Notes: generated by a model not told the origin, from the sequence alone. A DNA stretch of 64,000 nt from Curtobacterium sp. MCPF17_002 (GCF_003234115.2 NZ_CP126251.1:3658001-3722000); one strand, 5' to 3'. Shown: positions 1 to 9,423, numbered from the stretch's first letter. Made by a program: numbers and translations.

Positions 1-3000
1 GTCGGGATCACGCAGACCGCGCGGCGGCTCGGGCTCGAACCGCCCGAGGTCACGGTCGGGGTCCGGAGCGGGGACACCCCGTCGTCCGACCGGCAGCGTC
101 TGCTCCGCCAGCCGCCGGACATCCTCATCACGACGCCCGAGTCGCTGTACCTCATGCTGACGTCGCAGGCGCGGGAGACCCTCGTCAACGTGGACACCGT
201 CATCGTGGACGAGGTGCACGCGGTCGCGTCGACCAAGCGGGGAGCGCACCTCGCGGTGTCGCTCGAACGACTCGACGACCTGCTCGAGAAGCCCGTGCAA
301 CGCATCGGCCTCTCCGCCACCGTGCGCCCCCCGGAAGAGGTCGCTCGCTTCCTCGGCGGTCGCGCCCCCGTGACGGTCATCGCGCCGCCCGCGCAGAAGA
401 CCTTCGACCTCCGGGTCGTCGTGCCGGTCGACGACATGGCCGAGCTCGGCGCGCCCCCGGTCGGCGCCGACGCCTCCGATGCCCCGTCGAACGGGTCGAT
501 CTGGCCGCACGTCGAAGAGCGCGTCGTCGACCTCATCGAGGAACACCGGTCGACGATCGTGTTCGCGAACTCCCGGCGGCTGGCCGAGCGGTTGACCGCC
601 CGGCTCAACGAGATCCACGAGGAACGGGTCCTGGCGGCGGCCGGCGACGGGGTCCTCGTGCCCGCCGGGGCCTCGCCGGCGGACGACGGTCTGCCGGTCG
701 CCGGGGCGAAGTCGCCCGCACGACGGCCGCCGGCACAGATGATCGGCGGCTCCGGGCAGACGGGCGGTGGCGGTTCCGACGCGGCGGTGCCGGTGCTCGC
801 ACGCGCCCACCACGGGTCGGTGTCCAAGGACCAGCGGGCGATCATCGAGGACGACCTCAAGTCCGGGCGACTCCGGTGCGTCGTCGCGACGAGTTCGCTC
901 GAGCTCGGCATCGACATGGGCGAGGTCGACCTCGTCGTGCAGGTCGAGGCACCGCCCTCGGTCGCGAGCGGGCTGCAGCGGGTCGGACGCGCGGGGCACC
1001 AGGTCGGCGAGATCTCCCGAGGCGTCCTGTTCCCGAAGCACCGCGCCGACCTGGTGAACAGCGCGGTGACCGTCGAGCGGATGGTCTCCGGGCAGATCGA
1101 GGCGATCTCGGTCCCGGCGAACCCGCTCGACGTCCTCGCGCAGCACACCGTCGCCGCGGGCGCGATCGACACCGTCGACGTCGAGCACTGGTTCGAGCTC
1201 GTCCGGCGGAGCGCGCCGTTCAGCGGCCTGCCCCGCTCCGCGTTCGAGGCCACGCTCGACCTCGTCACCGGGCGCTACCCGAGCGACGAGTTCGCCGAGC
1301 TCCGGCCGCGCCTGGTCTGGGACCGCGTGCACGGCACCCTCACCGGGCGTCCGGGGGCCCAGCGGCTCGCCGTGACCAGCGGCGGGACCATCCCCGACCG
1401 CGGCATGTTCGGCGTCTTCATGGTCGGCGAGAAGGCGTCGCGCGTCGGCGAGCTCGACGAGGAGATGGTCTACGAGTCCCGTGTCGGGGACGTCTTCGCG
1501 CTCGGCGCGACCAGTTGGCGCATCGAGGAGATCACGCACGACCGGGTCATCGTCAGCCCGGCCTTCGGTCAGCCGGGTCGCGTGCCGTTCTGGAAGGGCG
1601 ACGGCATCGGCCGACCCGCCGAGCTCGGCCGTGCCACCGGCGCCTTCGTGCGCGAGGTCGAGGGCGCCTCCGACGAGGACGCGCGCGCCCGGGTCTCCGC
1701 CGGCGGACTCGACGAGCGAGCGGTGACGAACCTGCTCACCTTCCTCCGCGACCAGCGCGCCGCCACCGGGCACGTGCCGAACGACACCACCCTCGTCATC
1801 GAGCGCTTCCGCGACGAACTCGGCGACTGGCGGCTCATCCTGCACTCGCCGTACGGCATGCAGGTGCACGCGCCGTGGGCCCTCGCCGTGGCCGCGCGGC
1901 TGCGGGAGCGCCACGGGATCGACGGCGACGCGATGGCCGCCGACGACGGCATCGTCGTCCGGATCCCCGAGACCGATGCCGAACCCCCGGGCGCGGACCT
2001 GTTCGTGTTCGAGCGCGACGACCTCGAAGCCCTCGTCACCGACGCGGTCGGGGCGTCCGCCCTGTTCGCGGCGCGGTTCCGCGAGTGCGCGGCGCGTGCG
2101 CTCCTGCTCCCCCGCCGGAACCCCGGGCAGCGGTCGCCCCTGTGGCAGCAGCGGCAGCGGGCTTCACAGCTGCTCGAGGTCGCGCAGAAGTACCCGTCGT
2201 TCCCGATCGTGCTCGAGACCGTGCGCGAGGTCCTGCAGGACGTGTACGACGTGCCCTCGCTGCTCGGGATCGCGGACGACATCGCCGGCCGACGCATCCG
2301 GCTCGTCGAGACCGAGACGGAGACGCCGTCGCCGTTCGCCCGCTCACTGCTCTTCGGGTACGTCGCGGCGTTCATGTACGAGGGCGACACCCCGCTCGCC
2401 GAACGACGGGCAGCGGCGCTCTCCCTCGACTCGACCCTGCTCGGCGAGCTGCTCGGACGCGCCGAACTGCGCGAACTCCTCGACCCGTCGGTCATCACGT
2501 CCGTCGAACGCGACCTGCAACGGCTCTCGCCGGACCGTCGCGCACGGGACGCCGAGGGGATCGTCGACGTGTTGCGGTTGGTGGGCGCGCTCGATCTCGA
2601 CGAGATCGTCGACCGGAGCTGGTTGGCCGAGGCGGCAGACCGGCCCGGATCGCTCGAGACCGTCCGGGGGCTCGTCACCGGGCTCGAGCGGGAGCGTCGG
2701 GTGCTCTCGTTCTCGCACGCGGGCGCGACCCGGTGGGCCGTCATCGAAGACGCCGCACGCCTCCGGGACGCCCTCGGCGTGCCGCTGCCGATCGGGGTGC
2801 CGACCGCGTTCGTCGAGCCGGTCGCCGACCCGCTGGGCGACCTCATCGGCCGGTACGCCCGGTCGCACGGGCCGTTCTCGGCGCACGACGCCGCCGCGCG
2901 CCTGGGGCTCGGGATCGCCGTCGTGCAGGACACCCTGCGTCGGCTGGTGGCCGACCGGCGGGTGGTCGAGGGCGAGTTCCGACCCGATCGCCAGGGCGCG

Positions 3001-4395
3001 GAGTGGTGCGACGCCGAGGTGCTCCGCCGCATCCGCACGAAGTCGCTCGCGGCGCTCCGGCACGAGGTCGAGCCGGTCACGCCGGACACCCTCGCGCGGT
3101 TCCTGCCGGCCTGGCAGCACGTGCAGACGCCGGGGGTCCGGGGCGGGCTCCGCGGGGTCGACGGCGTGCTGCAGGTGATCGACCAGCTCGCCGGCGTCGC
3201 CCTGCCCGCCAGCGCGTGGGAGACCCTCGTGCTGCCCGCACGGGTGAGCGACTACGCCCCGAGCATGCTCGACGAACTCACCGCGACGGGCGAGGTCCTC
3301 TGGTCCGGCGGCGGCACGCTGCCCGGCAACGACGGCTGGGTCCGCCTGCACCTCGCCGACACCGCGGCGACCACGCTCGCCGAACCGGCGGGCGACGACA
3401 CGACCGAGCTCCAGCGTGACGTCCTGACCGCCCTCGCCGGGGGCGGTGCGTACTTCTTCCGGCAGCTCGGACAGGCCGTCGGCAGCACCGACGACCCGGC
3501 GCTGACGACCGCGCTCTGGGACCTCGTCTGGGCAGGGCAGATCACGAACGACACCTTCGCGCCGCTCCGCGCGATGCTCGGCGGCAAGGCGAAGACCTCC
3601 AGCACGCCCCGAGCCCGTGCCTACCGCGGGCGTCGCCGACCGACGATGCCGACGCAGTCCGGTCCGCCCTCCGTCGGCGGGCGCTGGTCGCTCCTGCCCC
3701 TGGCCGAGTCCGACTCCACCGTGCGGGCCGCCGCGACGGCGGAGCAGCTGCTCGAGCGCTACGGCGTCGTCACCCGCGGAGCCGTCCAGGTCGAAGGGGT
3801 CCGCGGCGGGTTCGCGGGCGTCTACCGGGTGCTCTCGCGCTTCGAGGAGTCCGGCCGAGCGCGTCGCGGGTACTTCATCGAGGGCCTCGGCGCCGCGCAG
3901 TTCGCGACCGGACCGACGATCGACCGGCTGCGCACGTACGCCCGGGACCTCGACGACGACGAGCGCGCCGACCCGGACCGGAAGCGCGAGGCCCTGACCC
4001 TCGCCGCGACCGACCCCGCGAACCCGTACGGGGCGTCGCTGCCCTGGCCGACCGCGGACGCCGGCGACGACGACACGGACACATCGGAGAGCACCGCGAA
4101 GACCACCGGCCGCGGTCACCGACCCGGACGGAAGGCGGGCGCCCTCGTGACGATCGTCGACGGGAAGCTCGCCGTGTACGTCGAACGCGGCGGGAAGTCG
4201 GTGCTGACCTTCACCGACGACCCGGCCGACCTGTCGGTCGCCGCGGCCTCAATCGCCGCGATCGTCCGGACCGGACTCCGGAAGCTCGCGGTCGAGCGGG
4301 TCGACGGGGACTTCGTGCTCGAGACGCCGCTCGCGGAGGCCCTGCGTGCAGCCGGGTTCACGGCCACCCCGCAGGGACTGCGACTCCGTGCCTGA
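1..4395 (+). CDS. lhr: Lhr-family large ATP-dependent helicase, 5' end outside the window
   Basis: Superfamily 2 helicase of the Lhr type, an ATP-driven nucleic-acid translocase linked to DNA repair in actinobacteria. The frame is open from base 1, so 1464 residues are visible; family members are usually about 1500 residues, so the missing N-terminus probably holds the Walker A motif. Seen are TTPESL, the DEVH box near residue 70, SAT near 105 and motif VI QRVGRAGHQ near 326, followed by the long Lhr-specific C-terminal region. The stop overlaps the start of nei2 by 8 bases, and the lhr-nei order is also found in mycobacteria, so a joint repair role is likely. Family assignment is firm; the exact substrate is not visible from sequence. 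Confidence 0.95.
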   Translation, partial: VGITQTARRLGLEPPEVTVGVRSGDTPSSDRQRLLRQPPDILITTPESLYLMLTSQARETLVNVDTVIVDEVHAVASTKRGAHLAVSLERLDDLLEKPVQRIGLSATVRPPEEVARFLGGRAPVTVIAPPAQKTFDLRVVVPVDDMAELGAPPVGADASDAPSNGSIWPHVEERVVDLIEEHRSTIVFANSRRLAERLTARLNEIHEERVLAAAGDGVLVPAGASPADDGLPVAGAKSPARRPPAQMIGGSGQTGGGGSDAAVPVLARAHHGSVSKDQRAIIEDDLKSGRLRCVVATSSLELGIDMGEVDLVVQVEAPPSVASGLQRVGRAGHQVGEISRGVLFPKHRADLVNSAVTVERMVSGQIEAISVPANPLDVLAQHTVAAGAIDTVDVEHWFELVRRSAPFSGLPRSAFEATLDLVTGRYPSDEFAELRPRLVWDRVHGTLTGRPGAQRLAVTSGGTIPDRGMFGVFMVGEKASRVGELDEEMVYESRVGDVFALGATSWRIEEITHDRVIVSPAFGQPGRVPFWKGDGIGRPAELGRATGAFVREVEGASDEDARARVSAGGLDERAVTNLLTFLRDQRAATGHVPNDTTLVIERFRDELGDWRLILHSPYGMQVHAPWALAVAARLRERHGIDGDAMAADDGIVVRIPETDAEPPGADLFVFERDDLEALVTDAVGASALFAARFRECAARALLLPRRNPGQRSPLWQQRQRASQLLEVAQKYPSFPIVLETVREVLQDVYDVPSLLGIADDIAGRRIRLVETETETPSPFARSLLFGYVAAFMYEGDTPLAERRAAALSLDSTLLGELLGRAELRELLDPSVITSVERDLQRLSPDRRARDAEGIVDVLRLVGALDLDEIVDRSWLAEAADRPGSLETVRGLVTGLERERRVLSFSHAGATRWAVIEDAARLRDALGVPLPIGVPTAFVEPVADPLGDLIGRYARSHGPFSAHDAAARLGLGIAVVQDTLRRLVADRRVVEGEFRPDRQGAEWCDAEVLRRIRTKSLAALRHEVEPVTPDTLARFLPAWQHVQTPGVRGGLRGVDGVLQVIDQLAGVALPASAWETLVLPARVSDYAPSMLDELTATGEVLWSGGGTLPGNDGWVRLHLADTAATTLAEPAGDDTTELQRDVLTALAGGGAYFFRQLGQAVGSTDDPALTTALWDLVWAGQITNDTFAPLRAMLGGKAKTSSTPRARAYRGRRRPTMPTQSGPPSVGGRWSLLPLAESDSTVRAAATAEQLLERYGVVTRGAVQVEGVRGGFAGVYRVLSRFEESGRARRGYFIEGLGAAQFATGPTIDRLRTYARDLDDDERADPDRKREALTLAATDPANPYGASLPWPTADAGDDDTDTSESTAKTTGRGHRPGRKAGALVTIVDGKLAVYVERGGKSVLTFTDDPADLSVAAASIAAIVRTGLRKLAVERVDGDFVLETPLAEALRAAGFTATPQGLRLRA

Positions 4396-5167
4396 GGGCG
4401 ACACCGTCTACCGAGCGGCCCGTCGGCTGCACGCGGCGCTCGCGGGGAAGGTCCTCACCCGGAGCAACTTCCGGGTGCCGGCCTTCGCCACCCTCGACCT
4501 CGTCGGCCGCACCGTCGACGAGGTCGTCCCGCGTGGCAAGCACCTGCTGCACCGCATCGGCGACCTGACCGTGCACTCGCACCTCAAGATGGAGGGGCGG
4601 TGGGACGTCTACGCGCCGGGCGACCGCTGGCGACGACCAGCCCACCAGGCCCGCGCGATCCTCGACGCCGACGACGTGTCGACGGTCGGCTTCGCGCTCG
4701 GCGTCCTCGAGGTCGTCCCCCGTGACCAGGAGAACGAGGTGGTCGGGTACCTCGGCCCGGACCTGCTCGGACCGGACTGGGACGCCGACCTCGCGCTCGA
4801 GAACCTCCTGCGCGACCCGTCGCGTCCGGTGGGCCTCGCGCTGCTCGACCAGCGCGTCCTCGCGGGGCTCGGCAACGTGTACCGGAACGAGCTGTGCTTC
4901 CTGCGCGGGGTGCTGCCGACCCGGCCGGTGAGCGAGGTGCACGACCCGGCGCGCACGGTCGCCCTCGCGAGCAGGCTCATCCTGGCCAACCGCGACCGCA
5001 GCGCCCGCGTGACGACCGGCATCGACCGCCCGGGTCGTCGGTTCTGGGTCTACGGACGGGCGGGCAAGCCGTGCCTCCGGTGCGGGACGCCGATCCGGTA
5101 CGGCGAGCTCGGCGACTCCGAACTCACGCTGCGCGACACGTACTGGTGTCCGCGCTGTCAGACCTGA
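4388..5167 (+). CDS. nei2: Nei2/Fpg-type DNA glycosylase-AP lyase
   Basis: Base-excision repair glycosylase of the Fpg/Nei family, 259 aa, which removes oxidised bases and cuts the abasic site. The GTG at 4388 is chosen because it places the catalytic Pro2-Glu3 (PEGDTVYRA) right after the initiator; longer frames upstream would bury it. HSHLKMEGRW in the N-terminal domain and a C-terminal zinc finger (CLRC about 25 residues before CPRC) are family hallmarks. It overlaps lhr by 8 bases, so it is probably translated from the same mRNA. Nei and Fpg are hard to separate by motif alone; the operon with lhr favours the actinobacterial Nei2 group. Confidence 0.93.
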   Translation: MPEGDTVYRAARRLHAALAGKVLTRSNFRVPAFATLDLVGRTVDEVVPRGKHLLHRIGDLTVHSHLKMEGRWDVYAPGDRWRRPAHQARAILDADDVSTVGFALGVLEVVPRDQENEVVGYLGPDLLGPDWDADLALENLLRDPSRPVGLALLDQRVLAGLGNVYRNELCFLRGVLPTRPVSEVHDPARTVALASRLILANRDRSARVTTGIDRPGRRFWVYGRAGKPCLRCGTPIRYGELGDSELTLRDTYWCPRCQT

Positions 5168-5174
5168 CGGGGCG

Positions 5175-5187
5175 GGCGCTGGGCGCC
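5175..5187. terminator. Short GC hairpin between convergent genes
   Basis: GGCGC-TGG-GCGCC, a 5-bp perfect stem between the convergent nei2 and lipoprotein stop codons. There is no U-tract, so a terminator role is only plausible. Confidence 0.3.
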
Positions 5188-5191
5188 GGCC

Positions 5192-5689
5192 TCAGCGATC
5201 GGAGGCGTTGATCACGCAGCTCTTCACCTGCCGCGCGAGCTTCGAGTCCGCGCTGAACGAACTCGGGGCCGGCGAGGCCGAGCTGGACTCGTCCGCCGTC
5301 GCGTCCTTCGCGGGCTGGTTCACCGCGTAGAGCGGGCCGTCGAAGTCGTCCGCGGTGGGGTCGTCGGTGGTCGCCCAGACCGTGACCTCGTCGTCGTTCG
5401 GGTCGTTGCTGTCCGCCGGCACGATCGTCGCGCCGAGGTACCAGCCGCCGTCACCCTTCTGGATGTTCGCGAACTCGGCGGTGTCGTGGCGCCCGACGGC
5501 CTTGTCGATCAAGTCGACCGCGGCACTCGAGGCGACGTCGCACTGCGCGGACTGCGACTTCTCCTCCGAGCCGGGGACCTTGCCGACCGGGTTGATGTTC
5601 TGTGCCCCGCCGGGGTCGCAGGCGGTGAGCAGCAGGGCGATGGTGGCGGCGCCGAGCAGCGCCGTGGCGGTCTTCGCTCGCGTGGACAT
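5192..5689 (-). CDS. Putative lipoprotein of unknown function
   Basis: A 165-aa exported protein. The N-terminus MSTRAKT is followed by a hydrophobic segment and the lipobox LLTAC with the lipidation cysteine at residue 24, so it is probably anchored on the outer face of the membrane. The mature part is hydrophilic and carries WYLGATIVPADSND and VTVWATTDDPTADDFDGPLY; no family is recognised. The start at 5689 is preferred because it begins the signal peptide and because TACCGT lies 7 bases upstream, as in other leaderless genes here. It is a single gene, convergent with nei2. Confidence 0.8.
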   Translation of the reverse strand: MSTRAKTATALLGAATIALLLTACDPGGAQNINPVGKVPGSEEKSQSAQCDVASSAAVDLIDKAVGRHDTAEFANIQKGDGGWYLGATIVPADSNDPNDDEVTVWATTDDPTADDFDGPLYAVNQPAKDATADESSSASPAPSSFSADSKLARQVKSCVINASDR

Positions 5690-5696
5690 GACCGGG

Positions 5697-5702
5697 ACGG
5701 TA
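5697..5702 (-). promoter_or_regulatory. -10 box TACCGT of the lipoprotein gene
   Basis: TACCGT ends 7 bases before the ATG at 5689, consistent with a leaderless mRNA. Confidence 0.5.
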
Positions 5703-5808
5703 GGCGACGGCCGGTGTGCGCCGTCCCAGACGATCCGGGGGGCGCGGCACCGCGGACGTCGCGGCGCCACGGCTCCCCAGGCTGGTGGCACGACCGGCCG
5801 CAGCGCCG

Positions 5809-6852
5809 TCAGCTGGCGGCCCGGGCGGCGCGAGCCCTGACTGGACGGCGTCGCAGCGCGGCGTCGAGGACGGCCGGCGGGTTGTACTGCTGGTCGAGCC
5901 GACCGACGTCGGTCCCCGGCGGGACGATCTGGTCGATCCGGTCGAGCACCTCGTCGGAGAGGACCACGTCGGCCCCCTCGAGCAGGTCGTCGAGCTGCTC
6001 CATCGACCGCGGTCCGATGAGCGCGCTCGTGACACCGGGATGGGCGATCGCGAAGGCCATCGCGAGGTGGGTCATCCGGATGCCGGTCTCCTCGGACAGC
6101 TGGACGACCTGTTCGACGGCGTCGATGCGGCGCTCGTCCTGGTTGTGCCGGAACATCCCGACGCGGGCGAGGTCACTCTGCTGCCCCTTCCGGAACCGGC
6201 CGGTGAGCATGCCACCGGCGAGGGGGCTCCAGACGAGGGCACCCATGCCGTAGCGCTGCACGACCGGCAGGACCTCCCGCTCGATGCCGCGGTTGAGGAT
6301 CGAGTACGTCGGCTGCTCCGTCCGGAAGCGCTCGAGGCCCCGGCGTTCGGCCGTCCACTGCGCCTCGACCTGCATCGACGCGGGGAAGTCCGAGCTGCCG
6401 ATCGCCCGCACCTTGCCGCTGCGGACCAGGTCGGTGAGCGCCGAGAGCGTCTCCTCGAGGTCGACGGTGTCGTCGGGGCGGTGTGCCTGGTACAGGTCGA
6501 TGTGGTCGGTCTGCAGGCGCCGGAGGGAGTCCTCGACGGCGGTCGTGATCCAGCGTCGGGAGTTGCCGCGGCGGTTCGGGTCGTCGCCCATCGGCCCGTT
6601 GAACTTCGTGGCGATGACGACGTCGTCCCGGCGGCCCTTGAGCGCCTTGCCGACGAGGGTCTCGGACCCGCCCTGCGAGTAGCGGTCGGCGGTGTCGATG
6701 ACGTTGATGCCGGCGTCGAGAGCGCGGTGCACGATGCGGATCGAGTCCTGCTCGTCGCCGTTGCCGATGCTGCCGTCGGTGCCGAGCATCATGGCGCCGA
6801 GGGCGAACGGGCTGACCTGGATGCCGGTCCGGCCGAGGGTGCGGTACTGCAT
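5809..6852 (-). CDS. Aldo/keto reductase
   Basis: NAD(P)H-dependent oxidoreductase of the aldo/keto reductase superfamily, 347 aa, cytosolic. Catalytic tetrad candidates are the Asp and Tyr of NVIDTADRYSQGG, the Lys of IATKFNG and the His of LYQAHRPDD; SPLAGGMLTGRF is the typical late barrel loop. The ATG at 6852 is supported by an AGGAG ribosome site in the leader and by the family start MQYRTLGRTG. A TetR-type gene is divergent 146 bases away, with CGGAA-type repeats between them, so local control by that regulator is likely. Substrate unknown. Confidence 0.92.
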   Translation of the reverse strand: MQYRTLGRTGIQVSPFALGAMMLGTDGSIGNGDEQDSIRIVHRALDAGINVIDTADRYSQGGSETLVGKALKGRRDDVVIATKFNGPMGDDPNRRGNSRRWITTAVEDSLRRLQTDHIDLYQAHRPDDTVDLEETLSALTDLVRSGKVRAIGSSDFPASMQVEAQWTAERRGLERFRTEQPTYSILNRGIEREVLPVVQRYGMGALVWSPLAGGMLTGRFRKGQQSDLARVGMFRHNQDERRIDAVEQVVQLSEETGIRMTHLAMAFAIAHPGVTSALIGPRSMEQLDDLLEGADVVLSDEVLDRIDQIVPPGTDVGRLDQQYNPPAVLDAALRRRPVRARAARAAS

Positions 6853-6918
6853 GGGAGTGCCTCCTGTCGATGGCGTGCTGCGCTCCGGTGCCGTATCGTG
6901 GTCCGAAGTGGAACGCTC

Positions 6919-6952
6919 TTCCGGAAGCATACGGAACGGCTTTCCGTTTCCG
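6919..6952. promoter_or_regulatory. Candidate TetR operator built of CGGAA/TTCCG half-sites
   Basis: Between the divergent AKR and TetR genes lie TTCCGGAA (6919-6926), then ACGGAA-N5-TTCCGT (6931-6947), then a further TTCCG (6948-6952). The symmetry and position fit an operator for the adjacent TetR protein; binding is inferred. Confidence 0.5.
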
Positions 6953-6998
6953 CAACCCCGGATCGGCGCGCTGCGCTCATCCCGAACCAGGAGGCCCC

Positions 6999-7544
6999 GT
7001 GCGCGCCGACGCCCGCCGCAACCTCGACTCCCTCACCGACGCCGCGAAGTCGGTCTTCGCGACCGAGGGCGTCGACGCTCCCGCCAAGGTCATCGCCGAC
7101 CGGGCAGGCGTCGGCGTCGGCACGCTCTACCGGCACTTCCCCCAGCGTTCGGACCTGGTCGTCGCGGTGTTCCGGAACGCGGTCGAGGCCTGCGCCGACG
7201 CCGCGGACGAACTCGCTGCCGCCCATGCCCCGGACGAGGCCCTCGCGCGCTGGCTGCAGCGGTTCACCGAGTTCGTCGCGACGAAGCGCGGGCTGGCAGC
7301 TGCGCTGCACTCCGGCGACCCGGCGTTCGAGGCACTGCCCGCCTACTTCCTCGATCGGCTCGGCGGAGCCCTCGGCGGTCTGCTCGACGCCGCCGACGCC
7401 GCCGGCACGATCCGGCCCGACGTCGACGCCCAGCAGCTGTTGCACGCGGTCGCGGACCTCTGCCACGGGGCACCGACGCCGGAGCAGAGTCAGCTCATGG
7501 TCGGCCTGCTCGTCGACGGGCTCCGGTACCGCGCGACGGTCTGA
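6999..7544 (+). CDS. TetR/AcrR-family transcriptional regulator
   Basis: One-component repressor, 181 aa. The N-terminal helix-turn-helix is clear (AAKSVFATEGVDAPAKVIA, then GVGVGTLYRHFPQRSDL); the C-terminal two thirds form the helical ligand domain (FTEFVATKRGLAAALHSGD). GTG at 6999 is chosen for the AGGAG site just upstream. It is divergent to the aldo/keto reductase and probably represses that gene and itself through the CGGAA repeats in between. Ligand unknown. It converges on the lysG-like gene with a 31-base gap. Confidence 0.9.
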   Translation: MRADARRNLDSLTDAAKSVFATEGVDAPAKVIADRAGVGVGTLYRHFPQRSDLVVAVFRNAVEACADAADELAAAHAPDEALARWLQRFTEFVATKRGLAAALHSGDPAFEALPAYFLDRLGGALGGLLDAADAAGTIRPDVDAQQLLHAVADLCHGAPTPEQSQLMVGLLVDGLRYRATV

Positions 7545-7575
7545 CTCCCGAGACCCGGGTCGCCTCGTGGACGAC

Positions 7576-8484
7576 TCAGCGCGCCGGGTGGAGGCGCTCC
7601 GCCGCGACGGCACGGACCGCCTCCGTCACCCGCTCGAGCAGCGGCGACGCCAGGTTCCACCGCTGCCACCACAACGCGACGTCGGCCCTGCGCCCCGGCG
7701 TGAGCTCGACGAGGTCAACCCGGTCGAGGGCATCGAGGCACTGCGCCTCCGGCAACATCCCCCACCCGAAGCCGAGCGAGACCGCCCGGGCGAAGTCGGC
7801 CGAGGTCGGGACGAAGTGCCGCGGGCCGGACGGAGCGTGCCCGAGCACCCGCCGGAGGTAGCCCTGCTGCAGGTCGTCGGCGCGGTCGTAGTCCACGAGC
7901 GGCACCCGGTCGAGCCGCCCCAGCATGCGACGCTCGGTGTCGGTGCCCGACAGGTACCGGTCGACGAACGCGGGGGACGCCACCGCCCGGTAGCGGTCGA
8001 TGCCCAGGGGGACCGACGAGCAGCCCTGCACCGGATCTGCCTCGGCCGTGACGGCGCCCATCACCGTGCCGGCGCGGAGCAGCTCTGCAGTGCGGTCCTG
8101 GTCCTCGCGGTGCAGGTCGAACACCACCTCGGTGTCCGCGCGGACCCGGGCGAGCGCGTCGAGGAACCAGGTGCCGAGCGAGTCGGCGTTCACCGCGAGC
8201 GGGATGGACGGCACGACCGAGTCGCCGCCGCCGAGCGCCCGCGAAGTCTCCTCGTCCAACAGCTGCGCCTGACGGGCATGGCGGAGGAGCACCTCGCCGT
8301 CGGCCGTCGGACGGACCGGGGTCGTGCGCTGCAGCAGGACCCGCCCGACCTGTTGTTCCATCGACTTGATCCGCTGCGACACCGCGGACGGCGTGATCGC
8401 CAACGCCCGGGCGGCGGCGTCGAGCGTGCCGTGGTCGACCGCGGCGAGCAGGGTCTCGAGGTGTTCGCGCTGCAGACGAGCCAT
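7576..8484 (-). CDS. lysG: LysR-family regulator of the LysG/ArgP type
   Basis: LysR-type activator, 302 aa, expected to sense intracellular lysine or arginine and switch on the divergent exporter gene lysE. The N-terminal winged helix is typical (ARALAITPSAVSQRIKSME, GRVLLQRTTPVRPTADGEVL), followed by a substrate-domain region. The assignment to LysG/ArgP rests on the opposed lysE-like gene only 69 bases away, the classic arrangement. The ATG at 8484 gives the family-typical N-terminus; another ATG lies 7 codons upstream. Confidence 0.88.
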   Translation of the reverse strand: MARLQREHLETLLAAVDHGTLDAAARALAITPSAVSQRIKSMEQQVGRVLLQRTTPVRPTADGEVLLRHARQAQLLDEETSRALGGGDSVVPSIPLAVNADSLGTWFLDALARVRADTEVVFDLHREDQDRTAELLRAGTVMGAVTAEADPVQGCSSVPLGIDRYRAVASPAFVDRYLSGTDTERRMLGRLDRVPLVDYDRADDLQQGYLRRVLGHAPSGPRHFVPTSADFARAVSLGFGWGMLPEAQCLDALDRVDLVELTPGRRADVALWWQRWNLASPLLERVTEAVRAVAAERLHPAR

Positions 8485-8541
8485 GCAGCTGAGCTTACGC
8501 GGCATCAGGAACGTGAGCTGTACTGAATCGACGGTCGACCG

Positions 8542-8547
8542 TACCGT
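8542..8547 (+). promoter_or_regulatory. -10 box TACCGT of lysE
   Basis: TACCGT ends 6 bases before the GTG at 8554, indicating a leaderless transcript; the LysG binding site is expected just upstream. Confidence 0.5.
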
Positions 8548-8553
8548 CGGATC

Positions 8554-9390
8554 GTGACCGCGCTCCTCCCCCTGCTCTCCGGCCTCGGCACCGGGCTCGC
8601 CCTCATCGTCGCGATCGGCGTGCAGAACACCTACCTGCTCCGGCTCGCGGTGAGTGCGCGGCTCCGGGTGGTCGCGGTGGCGGTCGTGGTGTGCGCCGTC
8701 TCGGACGCGGTGCTCATCCTGGCGGGGGTGCTCGGTGTCGGCGTCGTGGTCGAGCGGTTCCCGGTGGCGCTCGTCGTCGTCCGGTTCGTCGGGGCGGCGT
8801 TCCTCGTGACGTACGGGGTGCTCGCCGCGCGTCGGGCACTCCGGCCCTCGGGTGACGCGATCCGGGTCGACGCGGAAGCCGCCGATGACGGGGTCGCCGT
8901 GGTCGCACCCCCTGGCGGACATCGCGCCCCTGCACACGCGGGCGCGACGTACGTGGCGGGGTGCGACGCGGAAAGCGCCCGCGACGCCTCAGGCGGGCGC
9001 GACGCCGCAGGCGACCCGACGGCGGTGGAGACGGCCACGCGGACGGGTGTGCCGGCGGGGCGGACCGGCACCGTGCCTCCAGGCCGGCAGCGCGACGTGA
9101 CCATGGGCGCGGCGGTGGCCACCATGCTCGTCTTCACGTGGGCCAACCCGCACGTCTACCTCGACACCCTGGTGTTCCTCGGGTCGGTCGGGAACCAGCA
9201 GGGGATCGACGACCGCTGGTGGTGGACCGCCGGGGCGGTGGCGGCGAGCTGCCTGTGGTTCGGAGCGCTCGGGTTCGGTGGGCGGCTCCTCCGGCCGCTG
9301 TTCGAGAAGCCGTTGACGTGGCGGGTGTTCGACGGGCTCGTCGCCCTGGTGATGCTCGGCTTCGGCGCGGCGCTGGCCCTCGGCGCCTGA
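8554..9390 (+). CDS. lysE: LysE/ArgO-family basic amino-acid exporter
   Basis: Inner-membrane exporter of lysine/arginine, 278 aa with about six hydrophobic segments. GVQNTYLLRLAVSARL and FTWANPHVYLDTLVFLGSVG match the two conserved halves of LysE. The loop between TM3 and TM4 (about residues 95-180) is long, rich in Ala/Gly/Asp and low in complexity; it contains one copy of the dispersed GCCTGGAGGC element (minus strand), so it may have grown by repeat insertion. The divergent LysR gene supports control by amino-acid accumulation. Confidence 0.92.
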   Translation: MTALLPLLSGLGTGLALIVAIGVQNTYLLRLAVSARLRVVAVAVVVCAVSDAVLILAGVLGVGVVVERFPVALVVVRFVGAAFLVTYGVLAARRALRPSGDAIRVDAEAADDGVAVVAPPGGHRAPAHAGATYVAGCDAESARDASGGRDAAGDPTAVETATRTGVPAGRTGTVPPGRQRDVTMGAAVATMLVFTWANPHVYLDTLVFLGSVGNQQGIDDRWWWTAGAVAASCLWFGALGFGGRLLRPLFEKPLTWRVFDGLVALVMLGFGAALALGA

Positions 9391-9423
9391 CCGCGACCGA
9401 CCGCGACCGACCGCGCCGCGGCC

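Noticed and set aside
876..3419. Long open frames overlapping lhr on both strands
   Set aside because: Arg/Pro/Ala-rich translations with no family features, as expected for shadow frames in very GC-rich DNA; the lhr frame has clear helicase motifs.
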